From NCBI RefSeq assembly GCF_963860125.1, contig NZ_CAWLFA010000001.1, forward strand, positions 620,001 to 684,000: a stretch of DNA of 64,000 nucleotides. Reading direction: 5' to 3'. The notes under the pieces are model-generated. The model had not been told where the DNA came from and did no database searches. It saw only the letters and a program-made list of their open reading frames with translations. The DNA comes from Picosynechococcus sp. PCC 7002. Lineage in GTDB: Bacteria > Cyanobacteriota > Cyanobacteriia > Cyanobacteriales > MRBY01. A program made the position numbers and the translations under genes. Positions 51,840 through 61,000 of the stretch are shown here, piece by piece. Numbering within the stretch: the stretch's first letter is position 1; every line of letters begins with the position of its first letter.

Positions 51840-52355
51840 TCATTCTGCTTCGACTAAATCCGGTTGAACACCGCGATCAATCACTTCAATATCCCATTGC
51901 CCCGTGCGATCGCCTTCAAAGGCGACCCAACGACCATCGCCGCTAACGGTAGGATTACGCACTTGACCGATGTAGGTACGGGTCAGATTTTGGCTCTGGA
52001 ACGCTTGGCGGTCGTAGAGATAAATATTGGTTTTTCCTTCCTGCTCGGAAGTGTAGACAATGAAGCGACCATTGCGGCTAATGTCTGGCTGGTCATAGAA
52101 CACATTGGGTTGGTTTAAACCGGGCAGGGGCAAAAGCTTACGTTGGGCGAGATCATACAAAAAAATACGCCGTTGTTGGCGGCGATCGCTACTAAAGACT
52201 AGATAACGGCCTTCATCGGAAAGGCGGGGATTTTTTTCGCTGTGGAGACTATTGAGATTATTGCCAAGGGGGTCGGCTGGGGGCGTCACAAAACTGGTAC
52301 TCTGGCAGCCGATACACAAAACCCCTAGAAGGGCGATCGCCCAAGCATGGTTCAT
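51840..52355 (-). CDS. TolB-like beta-propeller lipoprotein (short)
   Basis: A 171-residue lipoprotein. The start at 52355 gives MNHAWAIALLGVLCIGC with the lipobox CIGC. The mature part has three PD40/TolB-type repeats (NPRLSDEGRYLVFSSDRR, QPDISRNGRFIVYTSEQEGKTNIYLYD, NPTVSGDGRWVAFEGDRTGQWDIEVID). That is too few blades for a complete propeller, so it may oligomerise or be a reduced form. Its ATG overlaps the pedR stop (ATGA), indicating translational coupling with that redox regulator. Role unknown. Confidence 0.78.
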   Translation of the reverse strand: MNHAWAIALLGVLCIGCQSTSFVTPPADPLGNNLNSLHSEKNPRLSDEGRYLVFSSDRRQQRRIFLYDLAQRKLLPLPGLNQPNVFYDQPDISRNGRFIVYTSEQEGKTNIYLYDRQAFQSQNLTRTYIGQVRNPTVSGDGRWVAFEGDRTGQWDIEVIDRGVQPDLVEAE

Positions 52356-52627
52356 GAATCTGAGGTAGCGGACTGATTCGGGAGGGCACAACAGTTCACA
52401 TTATCCAGGCACACTTTCCCCCACTGTAACGCCCAGCGCACCAGGGAAACGCGATTATCCGTCGCCGTTTTTGTCAAAATATTACTAATGTGGTTGTCCA
52501 CCGTGCGCTTGCTAATGTCGAGGCGCGCCGCAATCTCATGGTTCGTCAGACCCGCTGCCACCAAATCGACAATTTCGATCTCCCGTTCCGATAAAGCCGC
52601 TTCACTTGCCGTCTTTTCCGTAGCCAT
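52352..52627 (-). CDS. pedR: PedR-type small LuxR transcriptional regulator
   Basis: A 91-residue protein that is almost only a LuxR/GerE helix-turn-helix (LSEREIEIVDLVAAGLTNHEIAARLDISKRTVDNHISNIL... NRVSLVRWAL). Its tail contains C73, C79 and C80. Synechocystis PedR has the same size and is controlled by thioredoxin through a Cys at position 80, as I recall, and this protein has Cys exactly there. PedR responds to photosynthetic electron transport and alters photosynthesis and metabolism genes. The downstream lipoprotein overlaps its stop codon. Confidence 0.85.
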   Translation of the reverse strand: MATEKTASEAALSEREIEIVDLVAAGLTNHEIAARLDISKRTVDNHISNILTKTATDNRVSLVRWALQWGKVCLDNVNCCALPNQSATSDS

Positions 52628-52719
52628 AGACCCTTCTTTTGTCTGTGTATTGTTATTTTCCTATTGTAGGGGAGGTTTTCACATTGGCTAGATTGTACAC
52701 AATTCCCTCCCCCAGACAA

Positions 52720-53754
52720 CTAAAGATTTAACCCCGGAAAATCGGCGATCGCCATCGTCGAACTGACAAGCTGCATCCCGGCTGCGGCAAATCGATCAAA
52801 GGCTTGATCGGCCTGGGCCGTAAAATCAACTACCCCAGGAATCACGACCGGAGAAGTACAGTCCTCCAAAAGATAAACTTTCTTTGCCAAGGCTGGATCG
52901 TGACGCAAAATTTCCGAGAGTAAATCGTCCACCGTCCAGGCTAGACAGTGGCTTTTCGCTTGCCCCGCAATAATCAGCGCATCAAAGGCCAACAATTTTT
53001 GCAGGAAACGGGTATTTTCCTGGGCAATGGGTTGTCCCTGGGCATCGTCTAAGACCTCTGGCCGCAACGCAGAATAATTTTCCGTGAGGGGATTATCTCC
53101 TTTAATTTCAAAATGGGTTTGGCTATGGCGCACTAAGTTATGGAAAAACAGAGCCTCTTCCACCGCTGGCACAAGGGCATGGCCAATTCCTCCGAGCATG
53201 GCGTGGTAGGGCCAAATCGTCAGGGGATATTTCCCTGCTTGGCTGAGTTGGGCGGTGTAGTGACGGGCATATTGTTGTAAGTCTTCGTAGTCGCGCTTCG
53301 TACTAAAGGCGATCGCCGGATTGACGCGCCAAAGACCCTGTTCAACCTCCGCAAAGCTGATATTGCTCGCGGGTTGGGGATGTTCGCCCGCTCCATTGAC
53401 CCAAAAGACCGGGTGAAAAATTTGCACCGCCTTGTGGGTGTCCATGGTAGGGGTAATGGTGGTAATTGTTCCGAGATTTCGGTAGATAAATTCACACAAA
53501 CGTCGGTTATCTTCCACGGCCCCCAGTCCCGATTGGCCGCCGACAAACAGCTCAAACTCCGGGATACAAAAGGTATTCTGCACATCGACCACCAGCAGGC
53601 AAACACGACAGCGGTCAGTGGTGGCCGGCTGAATCCCGTGTTCCTTGGCCCAGGTTTCAGCCGCGGCAGCCCGGTCTAGATAGGGGACACGCCAGATCTC
53701 ACCAACGGTCTGGGGATTAAAAAAAGCAGGAATGGGTAGTTGGTTCGCCATCAT
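52720..53754 (-). CDS. Isochorismatase/nicotinamidase-fold cysteine hydrolase
   Basis: A 344-residue cysteine hydrolase. The triad of the superfamily is visible: Asp in LLVVDVQNTFC, Lys/His region in TIWPYHAMLGGIGHALVP, and nucleophile Cys in AGQAKSHCLAWTVDDLL. It is longer than nicotinamidases (about 200) owing to an N-terminal extension and internal insertions, and includes metal-site-like DTHKAVQIFHPVFW. Starts at 53754 or 53751 (ATGATG) are both served by GAGGTG. The substrate is not evident. Confidence 0.8.
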   Translation of the reverse strand: MMANQLPIPAFFNPQTVGEIWRVPYLDRAAAAETWAKEHGIQPATTDRCRVCLLVVDVQNTFCIPEFELFVGGQSGLGAVEDNRRLCEFIYRNLGTITTITPTMDTHKAVQIFHPVFWVNGAGEHPQPASNISFAEVEQGLWRVNPAIAFSTKRDYEDLQQYARHYTAQLSQAGKYPLTIWPYHAMLGGIGHALVPAVEEALFFHNLVRHSQTHFEIKGDNPLTENYSALRPEVLDDAQGQPIAQENTRFLQKLLAFDALIIAGQAKSHCLAWTVDDLLSEILRHDPALAKKVYLLEDCTSPVVIPGVVDFTAQADQAFDRFAAAGMQLVSSTMAIADFPGLNL

Positions 53755-53991
53755 CGACACCTCAATTGGCAACAGATATTTTCGCCACACCCTTATTGTG
53801 GTGTTTTAAAAACACATTGTCAAATCGGGGTCAGCCGAGGGAAAGGCGATCGCCCAGCTTTAGTTACATCGGCCGGAGCGACAATTTGCATCATGTATTT
53901 TTAGGATTGATTCGATGTGCTTTTGTCGTGAAGTGTTGATTTTTGTTATAGTTTCCCAGGTTCAACATACAATTGTTGCCATTTAAAAGCG

Positions 53992-54033
53992 TATCTTTAA
54001 TTACATTGCGTTGATTTTTTAAACCGTTTAATA
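53992..54033 (+). promoter_or_regulatory. NtcA-activated promoter of cynS
   Basis: GTA at 53992-53994, eight bases, TAC at 54003-54005: an exact GTA-N8-TAC NtcA box. TTTAAT at 54028-54033 lies 22 bases further on, the standard spacing to the -10 in NtcA-activated promoters. Transcription would start near 54040, about 190 bases before cynS. NtcA is the global nitrogen regulator. Confidence 0.75.
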
Positions 54034-54226
54034 GCAAGCAACCACTCCACAAAAGTCTTCCTCCTAACACTTACTGGAACATTTTCCTCACAAAAATTAT
54101 TTCAGTAAATCAAGTTAGAGGCTGATATTTCGTGATCTGGCCCGGACAAATTTGCTCTGATTAATTACTCAAATTGTCCGCCAATTCTGTGCAGTTGAAT
54201 TTATTTGATAACGGAGAAACATTTCT

Positions 54227-54670
54227 ATGGCGATCGCCGTAATTACCGAAAAGTTACTTGCTGCCAAAAAAGCAACAGGTCTTAATTTTGCGACCCTCGG
54301 CGAAAAAGTTGGCCGCGATGAAACTTGGGTCGCTGCTGTATTCTACCGTCAAGCCAGTGCCGATGAGACGGAAGCAAAAACCCTCGTCACCGCCGTCGGT
54401 TTACCGGAAGATTTCGCCGCAGCACTTACCGAACCGCCCCTCAAAGGTTCCCTAGAGCCCGTCATTCCCACCGATCCATTGATCTATCGCTTCTACGAAA
54501 TCATGCAAGTGTATGGGATGCCCGTCAAAGCAGTGATCCACGAAAAATTCGGCGATGGGATCATGAGTGCCATTGATTTTTCCATTGAAGTGGATAAGGT
54601 CGAAGACCCCAAAGGCGATCGCGTGCAAGTAACCATGTGCGGCAAATTTTTACCCTACAAAAAATGGTAA
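54227..54670 (+). CDS. cynS: Cyanate hydratase (cyanase)
   Basis: A 147-residue enzyme that converts cyanate and bicarbonate into ammonia and CO2. Catalytic residues R88, E91 (YRFYEIMQVYG) and S114 (GIMSAIDF) align with E. coli R96/E99/S122. The N-terminal helix-turn-helix-like domain and the C-terminal dimer strand (VQVTMCGKFLPYKKW) are complete. No cyanate transporter genes (cynABD) adjoin it, so it may serve to detoxify internal cyanate. The upstream NtcA site indicates induction by nitrogen limitation. Confidence 0.96.
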   Translation: MAIAVITEKLLAAKKATGLNFATLGEKVGRDETWVAAVFYRQASADETEAKTLVTAVGLPEDFAAALTEPPLKGSLEPVIPTDPLIYRFYEIMQVYGMPVKAVIHEKFGDGIMSAIDFSIEVDKVEDPKGDRVQVTMCGKFLPYKKW

Positions 54671-54727
54671 GCCATTGAAAAGTGATTGGGTTTTTCTTTT
54701 TTGAGTTTTAAGCTTGATGTACATAGC

Positions 54728-54764
54728 AAAGTCCCTAGATTTTTGACAGAATCCAGGGACTTTT
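54728..54764 (+). terminator. Terminator between cynS and hemJ
   Basis: Long stem AAAGTCCCTAGATT (from 54728) / AATCCAGGGACTTT, one mismatch, loop TTTGACAG, followed by TTTTA. The symmetric A and T flanks let it work for both convergent genes. Confidence 0.75.
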
Positions 54765-54798
54765 ACTTGGTTTAAACGCACAAAATCAAGGGCTGATT

Positions 54799-55413
54799 TT
54801 AAGGATTAGAGGTGGCCACTTGGCTCTGGGCTTCCCGGAGTTTTTCTTGATCCTTACGACGTTTTTTCGCATAGAGTTGGATTGCGGCGGCCATAAAAAC
54901 AATCAACGCCAGAATTAAACCCCCTGTCCAATTGAGGGGCAAACTATTTTTAAACACGGCCAACATCACAATGGTTACCAACAGGAGGGTCGGCGCTTCG
55001 TTGAGGGCGCGGAACTGTTGACCTGTCCAGGTGCAGGTGCCTTCTGCCAGCTTACGCATAATCCGCCCGCAGAAGAAATGGTAGACCAATAACAGGACAA
55101 CCAAGGCCAATTTCGCATGGAGCCACCAGGCTTTTAGAACCCCCGGTTCAGTACTGATCACGGCGATCGCCATGGCCACAGTCACAAACATTCCCGGTTG
55201 GGTAATGATGTTGTAGAGGCGCTTTTCCATCAACTCATATTGTTTTTTGAGGATGCTCCGGGCGGGTTCGGGTTCCTTTTCGGCTTCGGCATGGTAGACA
55301 AAAAGGCGCACGAGGTAAAACAACCCCGCAAACCAAACCACCACACCAATAATATGGAAAGCCTTGAACCAAAAATAGGCCTGGGGAGCAATCTCTGACC
55401 AAAACTGTGTCAT
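54799..55413 (-). CDS. hemJ: Protoporphyrinogen oxidase HemJ
   Basis: A 204-residue membrane protein with four to five helices, of the HemJ/UPF0093 family that oxidises protoporphyrinogen IX in heme and chlorophyll synthesis. FKAFHIIGVVVWFAGLFYLVRLFVYHAEA at the N-terminus contains the conserved H20; LYNIITQPGMFVTVAM and WLHAKLALVVLLLVYH supply further conserved residues. The C-terminal tail is longer and charged (KKRRKDQEKLREAQSQ). It supplies the substrate for the Mg chelatase encoded by chlD elsewhere in the window. Confidence 0.93.
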   Translation of the reverse strand: MTQFWSEIAPQAYFWFKAFHIIGVVVWFAGLFYLVRLFVYHAEAEKEPEPARSILKKQYELMEKRLYNIITQPGMFVTVAMAIAVISTEPGVLKAWWLHAKLALVVLLLVYHFFCGRIMRKLAEGTCTWTGQQFRALNEAPTLLLVTIVMLAVFKNSLPLNWTGGLILALIVFMAAAIQLYAKKRRKDQEKLREAQSQVATSNP

Positions 55414-55501
55414 AGCAAGTTTCGATAAAAATCTTTATATCGTTTTTAGTCAGTGTAAAAGGGGCTGGGGGCGATCGCCGCAGTTTTTTCCGAAGTTGAC
55501 A

Positions 55502-56212
55502 TTAAATGTTAAATTCTCCGTCACTGCCAAACCAAGCCGGAGAAAGGAGATCACCGTAGACCACGCCGTGATTTTCCCTGGCAAGGTTTGTATCCCCACT
55601 GGGACTCACCCGCCAAATGGGCCAGGTTTCCTCCCCCATCACCCCGGTTTGGAATAGGACATCCTCAGCATATTGCTCACTCCAGCCCAACAAAATGGCA
55701 TGGCTATATTCGGCTTCGATATTGGGTTGGAGGGTGATACTCCGTTGGGTTTTGGCATCCCAGACCACCGCAAAATCTGACATCACGCCACTGTTAAAAA
55801 AGCCTTCAAACTGCCGCGCCAGGAGCCTTTGGCCATCGGCAGACCAAGATACGGGAATCAATAGCGAAATTAAACCTGCAGCATCGTTCCCTTCGACTGC
55901 TTGAAATGCTTGGGGGGCGAGGGGCGATCGCGCCATTACCGTGCTTAAAATGCCTGTTTGCAAATTTTCCACAAATAAAACACTGGTGACCTGACTTTCC
56001 TGGAGTTGCGGGCGCAGTGCTAACTGGATACGACTGTAGGCGGCGTACTGATGGCGACCATTATTTAAGGCAGGACTGCGACACACATCGGCGCTACTCT
56101 GGTTCCCGGCGGCCACCGTAGCTTGGGTCTCTAAAATCCACTGCCAAGGGATAGGGAAAGGGCTGTGGAGTGGATCCGTAATGAGCTGGGGGTCGGCGGT
56201 GGAGATGGACAT
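55502..56212 (-). CDS. Conserved hypothetical cyanobacterial protein
   Basis: A 236-residue soluble protein without signal peptide or membrane helices. It has alternating beta-strand-like segments (VTSVLFVENLQTGILSTVMA, LISLLIPVSWSADGQRLLARQFEGF, DFAVVWDAKTQRSITLQP, HAILLGWSEQYAEDVLFQTGVMGEETWPIWRVSPSG) that look like WD/PD40-type beta-propeller blades. I do not recognise a named family. It stands alone, divergent from the membrane-anchored OmpA-like gene and 88 bases downstream of hemJ on the same strand. Confidence 0.6.
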   Translation of the reverse strand: MSISTADPQLITDPLHSPFPIPWQWILETQATVAAGNQSSADVCRSPALNNGRHQYAAYSRIQLALRPQLQESQVTSVLFVENLQTGILSTVMARSPLAPQAFQAVEGNDAAGLISLLIPVSWSADGQRLLARQFEGFFNSGVMSDFAVVWDAKTQRSITLQPNIEAEYSHAILLGWSEQYAEDVLFQTGVMGEETWPIWRVSPSGDTNLARENHGVVYGDLLSPAWFGSDGEFNI

Positions 56213-56326
56213 GATCTCAGGGGGGAAAGAGCGGCAAAAAAAGGACAGAACGGCCAGGAAATGGTTTACATAAACCTGAGCGGTGGGGTCTCTAGGGCAT
56301 TAGAATAGCGATAAATTATTGTGCCG

Positions 56327-57151
56327 ATGGCGACGACAACTGTGAGTTCATCTTCACCCCACCCCCCAATACCGTCAACGAAATCCCGCTTTTCTGTAAC
56401 AAAATGGATCATCGCAACCTTGGGCCGCACAGCACTTTTGCTGGGTTCTGGTTTCGGGGCGATCGCCTTGGGGATCCTGGTGGGTCATTTTATGCCACGG
56501 GCCGAGCCAAAACCGCCATTATTTTTACGGTTATGGGCGACAAATTCTGCTGGAATCGCCAAGCCGACCCTCAACGAAACCATTGCTGAATTATCGGCTG
56601 AAGACCGGGCCGCCATCGAACAAGAAATTGCGGGCATTCAGGCCCAACTAGATGTCCTCGAAGCGCGCACCCAACAACTAGAGGCAGAACTCGATCTGGG
56701 TCAACAACAGGCGGATCTCGGCGATCGCCTCACCAATTTGACCACACTCCTCGCTGCTGATCCCAGCACCTTTGACCCCCAGGCGACCCCCGCAACGACT
56801 TCGCAAACTCCGGAACCGTTAAAAATCACCCTGCCCAGCAATGCCCTATTTAGTGCCGATGGGCAACTCGCCGCCGATGCCGCCGAAATTCTAGGGGCGA
56901 TCGCCATCGATCTCCAGCAACAGGAGCGGCAAACGATCACCATTCGCAATTATCAAGTTGGGGAGGATGCCACCAAAGCAACAAGCCTCGCCCAACAGCA
57001 GGCCCAGGCCGTCCAAACTTACCTGGCCGAGGCTCTCCCCGGTGATTATCGTTGGCTCGTGGTGGGCTATGGTGAACAAGCCGCCGCTGATCCCCCAGAA
57101 GACACAACGGAAACCAGCAGCCAAGCCCGTCTTGAAATTAGTACCCAGTAG
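56327..57151 (+). CDS. Membrane-anchored coiled-coil protein with OmpA-like C-terminal domain
   Basis: A 274-residue protein: Ser/Pro-rich N-terminus, one membrane helix (about residues 28-52), a coiled coil rich in Glu, Gln and Leu (about 88-128) and a C-terminal domain (about 165-270) with the OmpA/MotB-like pattern (LFSADGQLAADAAEILGAIAIDLQQQ, then QQQAQAVQTYLAEAL and VVGYGEQAA). This suggests a peptidoglycan-linked envelope protein. I use the ATG at 56327; a GTG two codons earlier is possible. The DUF2358 gene follows 15 bases after the stop. Confidence 0.65.
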   Translation: MATTTVSSSSPHPPIPSTKSRFSVTKWIIATLGRTALLLGSGFGAIALGILVGHFMPRAEPKPPLFLRLWATNSAGIAKPTLNETIAELSAEDRAAIEQEIAGIQAQLDVLEARTQQLEAELDLGQQQADLGDRLTNLTTLLAADPSTFDPQATPATTSQTPEPLKITLPSNALFSADGQLAADAAEILGAIAIDLQQQERQTITIRNYQVGEDATKATSLAQQQAQAVQTYLAEALPGDYRWLVVGYGEQAAADPPEDTTETSSQARLEISTQ

Positions 57152-57166
57152 TTACCGGTTTTGCCG

Positions 57167-57550
57167 ATGGATCTCCTCGATATCTTGCGCCAGGATTACC
57201 AAAAATTCCCCCAGAATCAAACCTTTGCCATTTACAGTGACGATGTTTTTTTCCAAGACCCCCTCAATCAGTTCCGGGGACGCGATCGCTATCAAAAAAT
57301 GATTGGTTTTTTAGGGCGCTGGTTTCGGGATATTCACTTGGAACTCCACGACCTCCAGCAAACTCAACAGACCATCCGCAGCGAGTGGACTTTATCCATG
57401 ACCTGTCCTCTGCCCTGGCAACCCCGATTACGCATTTCTGGCCATAGTCTTTTGGAAATCAACGCTGATAACTTGATCGTCTCCCACATTGATTACTGGC
57501 AAAAACCGCCCCTAAAGATTTTGCTGCAAGTTTTTCAACCGTCTCCCTAG
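57167..57550 (+). CDS. DUF2358 protein (NTF2-like)
   Basis: A 127-residue protein of a family shared by cyanobacteria and plant plastids: MDLLDILRQDYQKFPQNQTFAIYSDDVFFQDPLNQFRGRDRYQKMIGFLGRWF is the DUF2358 hallmark, and the sequence has an NTF2-like alpha+beta pattern with ISHIDYW near the end (VSHIDYW). The start is the ATG at 57167; the TTG two codons upstream is less likely. No function is established. It is probably co-transcribed with the gene before it. Confidence 0.78.
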   Translation: MDLLDILRQDYQKFPQNQTFAIYSDDVFFQDPLNQFRGRDRYQKMIGFLGRWFRDIHLELHDLQQTQQTIRSEWTLSMTCPLPWQPRLRISGHSLLEINADNLIVSHIDYWQKPPLKILLQVFQPSP

Positions 57551-57566
57551 CTTATTTCTTTTACGC

Positions 57567-59102
57567 TCAGACAGATTTTGTTTGCCATTGCTGTAAAACT
57601 TCAACGAGAAATTCCGCCAACGTGACCCCATCAACCCCGGCAACAGTTCTGGCCTGGGCGGCGCGAATTCCGGCCTGGGCGTGCCACCAAGCGGCTGCTG
57701 TAGCGACCTCTAAGGGTGCTTCTGGATGTTGGGCCAAAAGGCCACCGATTAAACCAAGGAGAACATCGCCACTACCGCCTCTAGCTAAAGCTGGGGTACT
57801 TTCTGTAATGCAATGGGTCACGCCATCGGGACGGGCAATAACAGTTTTTGCCCCCTTCAAAAGGGCGATCGCCCCGGTCAGTTGGGCCGCCTTTTGGGTC
57901 ATCTGGAATCGGTCGGCGGTGATGGGGATTTGGTCAGCAAATAGACGCTTAAATTCGCCGAGATGGGGCGTTAAAATTGTGGGGAAATGGCGGTTTTGAA
58001 GCACTTCTAGATCTTCCTCGGCCAGCCAATTGAGGGCATCGGCGTCTAACACTAGAGGCACTTCCCGCGGCGTGAGATCGGGCATTAAATTAGTCGCCCC
58101 CGCAAGGGTCAAACCACAGCCACAGGCCACCGCTTGGTATCGGGAAAAGTCTAGGCTTGGCAGTTGGGCGATCGCCCCCGTTTCATCTTCTGGGCAACCA
58201 AGCACCAAGGCTTCCGGCAGTTGGGCCACCACCAATAATTTCAGGGATTCTGGCACCGCAATGGTGAGCATGCCAATCCCCGTTGCTCGCGCCCCCAAAG
58301 CCGCCAGCAGCACACTTCCCAGATAAGTTTGGGAGCCACCAATGAGCAATAAATGGCCCTGTTTGTATTTGTGGGTTAACGGCGATCGCCCCAGGGGTAA
58401 CAAACGTTGTAACAAGCTTTGGGGAATGCCTTGAATCGTATTTTTGGCGGATAAAGTTTCTGCAATTAAATGGGAGGGAATACCAAAATCAAGGCGGTTA
58501 ACTTTACCTAGATAAGGCGTGGCAACATCCTGGCCGTAGGCCCGTTTCCAAAGCCCTAAGCAGAGACTTTCCGTTGCTTGAATCGCTGTACCCAACACCG
58601 CCCCGGTATCGGTATGGAGCCCCGAAGGCAAATCAATACTGACAATGGGCCGTCCTGATTCATTCAGTTCATCGATTAATAAACCTAAATCTCCCGTAAT
58701 CGGCCGCGTTAAACCAAAGCCAAATAAACCATCAATGATCAAATGACTTTCCAGAAAAATATCAAGATCTTTTGTATGGGAAATTCCTAAAAATTGTGCA
58801 TAATCCCAGTGGCTTTGGGTGAGGAATTTTAGCTTTTCTAGGGGATGAAATAAGCATAATTTATAGCCTGCAAAAGATAACTCCCGTGCAACAACTAAGG
58901 CATCGCCACCATTGTGACCAGGCCCCACTAAAACACTAATTTTTCGATAATTTTTTAAAGGATAATGATTTTGAATATATTGGGCAATTAACCCCGCCGC
59001 CTTTTCCATAAGAGCTGGGGTCGGCATTCCTTGGTTAAAAATTGCTGTTTCAAGGTGCTGCATTTGGGCAGCAGTGACAAAAATCTGGTCAAGCTCAAGC
59101 AT
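57567..59102 (-). CDS. nnrD: Bifunctional NAD(P)H-hydrate epimerase / ADP-dependent NAD(P)H-hydrate dehydratase
   Basis: A 511-residue fusion (NnrE-NnrD) that repairs hydrated NADH and NADPH. The N-terminal YjeF_N epimerase (residues 1 to about 220) has LVGPGHNGGDALVVAREL and SIDLPSGLHTDTG; the C-terminal ribokinase-like dehydratase (about 230-511) has HKYKQGHLLLIGGS, TILTPHLGEFKRLF and ALARGGSGDVLLGLIGGLLAQ. This fusion order is the bacterial standard. It ends 17 bases from the convergent DUF2358 gene. Confidence 0.93.
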   Translation of the reverse strand: MLELDQIFVTAAQMQHLETAIFNQGMPTPALMEKAAGLIAQYIQNHYPLKNYRKISVLVGPGHNGGDALVVARELSFAGYKLCLFHPLEKLKFLTQSHWDYAQFLGISHTKDLDIFLESHLIIDGLFGFGLTRPITGDLGLLIDELNESGRPIVSIDLPSGLHTDTGAVLGTAIQATESLCLGLWKRAYGQDVATPYLGKVNRLDFGIPSHLIAETLSAKNTIQGIPQSLLQRLLPLGRSPLTHKYKQGHLLLIGGSQTYLGSVLLAALGARATGIGMLTIAVPESLKLLVVAQLPEALVLGCPEDETGAIAQLPSLDFSRYQAVACGCGLTLAGATNLMPDLTPREVPLVLDADALNWLAEEDLEVLQNRHFPTILTPHLGEFKRLFADQIPITADRFQMTQKAAQLTGAIALLKGAKTVIARPDGVTHCITESTPALARGGSGDVLLGLIGGLLAQHPEAPLEVATAAAWWHAQAGIRAAQARTVAGVDGVTLAEFLVEVLQQWQTKSV

Positions 59103-59146
59103 TTTTCTCTAGATAACGGTAAAGGGTCAATTAACTTTTAAAATAC

Positions 59147-60844
59147 TCATTTTTCGGTAATGCCATGGCTCTTGCCCAAAACCCAATGGCGACGGAAAAA
59201 ACGATAAAGGGATGTTTCTTCTAGGGCCAGATAAATGGGTCGACCGTGGGGACAGGTACTTGGGTTTTCGCACTGTTGCCAGCGATCAATGATTGTTTGC
59301 ATGGTCGGGAAATCTAGCGGTGTGCCATTACGGACAGCAGTCCGGCAGGCGATCGCCACTTGGGCGGCCTCAAGATCTCCCCCCCGACTCAATTCTAGTA
59401 AAGCAGCTTCTAGATCAGAATGGCCTTGCAAAGCCCGAGGAATCGTATTGACTCGCCAAACATTTTCCCCAAAAATTTCGAGATCCAAACCCAGTTGGTC
59501 TGTTAGTTGCTCTATTTGTTTTGGTGATAAGTCATTTAGCAGCACGGGTTGAATCGGAGAAATAAGCTGCCAATTTTTGCATAAGTCTTCATAAATTGCC
59601 CGTTCGTCGGCAATGTGCTGCTCTACTAGCCAGATGCCATCGGGATGTTCCGTAATGATATAAGTATTGCGGGCTTGGCCAATGACTTTTAAGACTTTTT
59701 TGTGTGGATTTGATGCGCTTGTCGTTGAATGTTCAGAGGGAGGCTCAATAGAATAGTTCTCTTTTTTTTCTGCTGCTTGAATAAGACTTAAAACCCGCTG
59801 ATTTTCTAAGCGTGGTAGATTAGCCTCGCTGAAGCTTAAACCTTTGGCGATCGCCTGCGGAATAATCTCTTGCCAGAGGGTTTGATGTTGTAGATAAATT
59901 TCGCTTTTTGCGGGATGACGATTCCAGTCGATGTGTTCTGGTGGGACATGGAGATGGACAAAACAGATGGGGTGGCGATCGCGGGGAAGAGTACGACTAA
60001 ATCCTTTCATGATCGCCTGTTCTAAAGCCGAAAATTTAACAATTCTGCCGTTAATTGCCAACTTTAACCAATCGGCCTGGTGGCGGTGACAACGGTCTGG
60101 TAAACCGAGGACTACTTCCAAATAACTTGTTGCATAATCAGAATTATTTTCTGTCAAAAAATCTGTGGCTTGATAGCGTTGAAAAATCAAGTCTTGAATA
60201 CTAATTGATCTTAGCAGTTGCGGCAAAATCTCCTGGGCATTTTTTCCTGCACTAATGACAAACCAGGGCTGATTATTTTGGTTGACTTGCCAGGTAATTT
60301 GTGGCTGACCTAGGGCCAAATGATAAATCATCTGCTGGGCGGTTTTGAGCTGCTGGGCGATCGCCGGTAAGGCATGGCGTCGCACCGGAAAATTCTGAAA
60401 AATGTCTGTCACCGTCACCATCGTTCCCACGGCCATTGGCTTGAGGAGTGGTTCCGAAACATGATTTTGCTGCACTGTGAGTTGATAACCGGGTTGTCCA
60501 TCTTGACAACTGGCGATGGTAAGTTTCGCCACCTGAGCAATGCTGTGGAGGGCTTCCCCCCGGAATCCGAGGCTTTTGATGTGGGCTAAATCTTGGCGAT
60601 CGCCAATCTTACTTGTCCGGTGGGGGAGGGCGCACTGTTGCAAATCCTCCAGATCCATTCCCTGACCATTATCTACAACGCGAATTTGCCAACGTTGGGG
60701 CTGAATATCGATGTTAATGCGTGTCGCCCCGGCATCAATGGCATTTTCTGCCAACTCCCGTACCACCGCTGCCAGGGAATCAATCACTTCACCAGCCGCA
60801 ATTAACTGGATGACATCATTAGGGAGTTGTTTGATATTGGCCAT
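59147..60844 (-). CDS. mutL: DNA mismatch repair protein MutL
   Basis: A 565-residue GHKL ATPase. N-terminal motifs VIAAGEV (LIAAGEVIDS), RELAENAIDAGA, DNGQGM and HRTSKI...GFRGEAL are all present. The C-terminal domain has a slightly altered endonuclease motif, EQHIADERAIYE in place of DQHAxxERxxYE, plus the zinc-site CPHGRP, so it may still be a nicking MutL, as expected in bacteria without MutH. It is separated from nnrDE by 44 bases on the same strand. Confidence 0.94.
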   Translation of the reverse strand: MANIKQLPNDVIQLIAAGEVIDSLAAVVRELAENAIDAGATRINIDIQPQRWQIRVVDNGQGMDLEDLQQCALPHRTSKIGDRQDLAHIKSLGFRGEALHSIAQVAKLTIASCQDGQPGYQLTVQQNHVSEPLLKPMAVGTMVTVTDIFQNFPVRRHALPAIAQQLKTAQQMIYHLALGQPQITWQVNQNNQPWFVISAGKNAQEILPQLLRSISIQDLIFQRYQATDFLTENNSDYATSYLEVVLGLPDRCHRHQADWLKLAINGRIVKFSALEQAIMKGFSRTLPRDRHPICFVHLHVPPEHIDWNRHPAKSEIYLQHQTLWQEIIPQAIAKGLSFSEANLPRLENQRVLSLIQAAEKKENYSIEPPSEHSTTSASNPHKKVLKVIGQARNTYIITEHPDGIWLVEQHIADERAIYEDLCKNWQLISPIQPVLLNDLSPKQIEQLTDQLGLDLEIFGENVWRVNTIPRALQGHSDLEAALLELSRGGDLEAAQVAIACRTAVRNGTPLDFPTMQTIIDRWQQCENPSTCPHGRPIYLALEETSLYRFFRRHWVLGKSHGITEK

Positions 60845-61000
60845 TTAGTGCTGAGTAATTATTTATTTTTGACGATCAAGTTATGACTAAGATCTCAGTA
60901 ATTTAAGACCAGGCTTTAATAACTTAGCACTCACTTTTGATGAAGGTTGAAAATTTTTATGGAAAACTATTTTATCTTCAAATCAAACATCAGAAAATAA
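60845..61000. other. Intergenic region between mutL and the Uma2 fragment
   Basis: 156 AT-rich bases without a visible gene or terminator; it probably contains the mutL promoter on minus. Confidence 0.4.
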
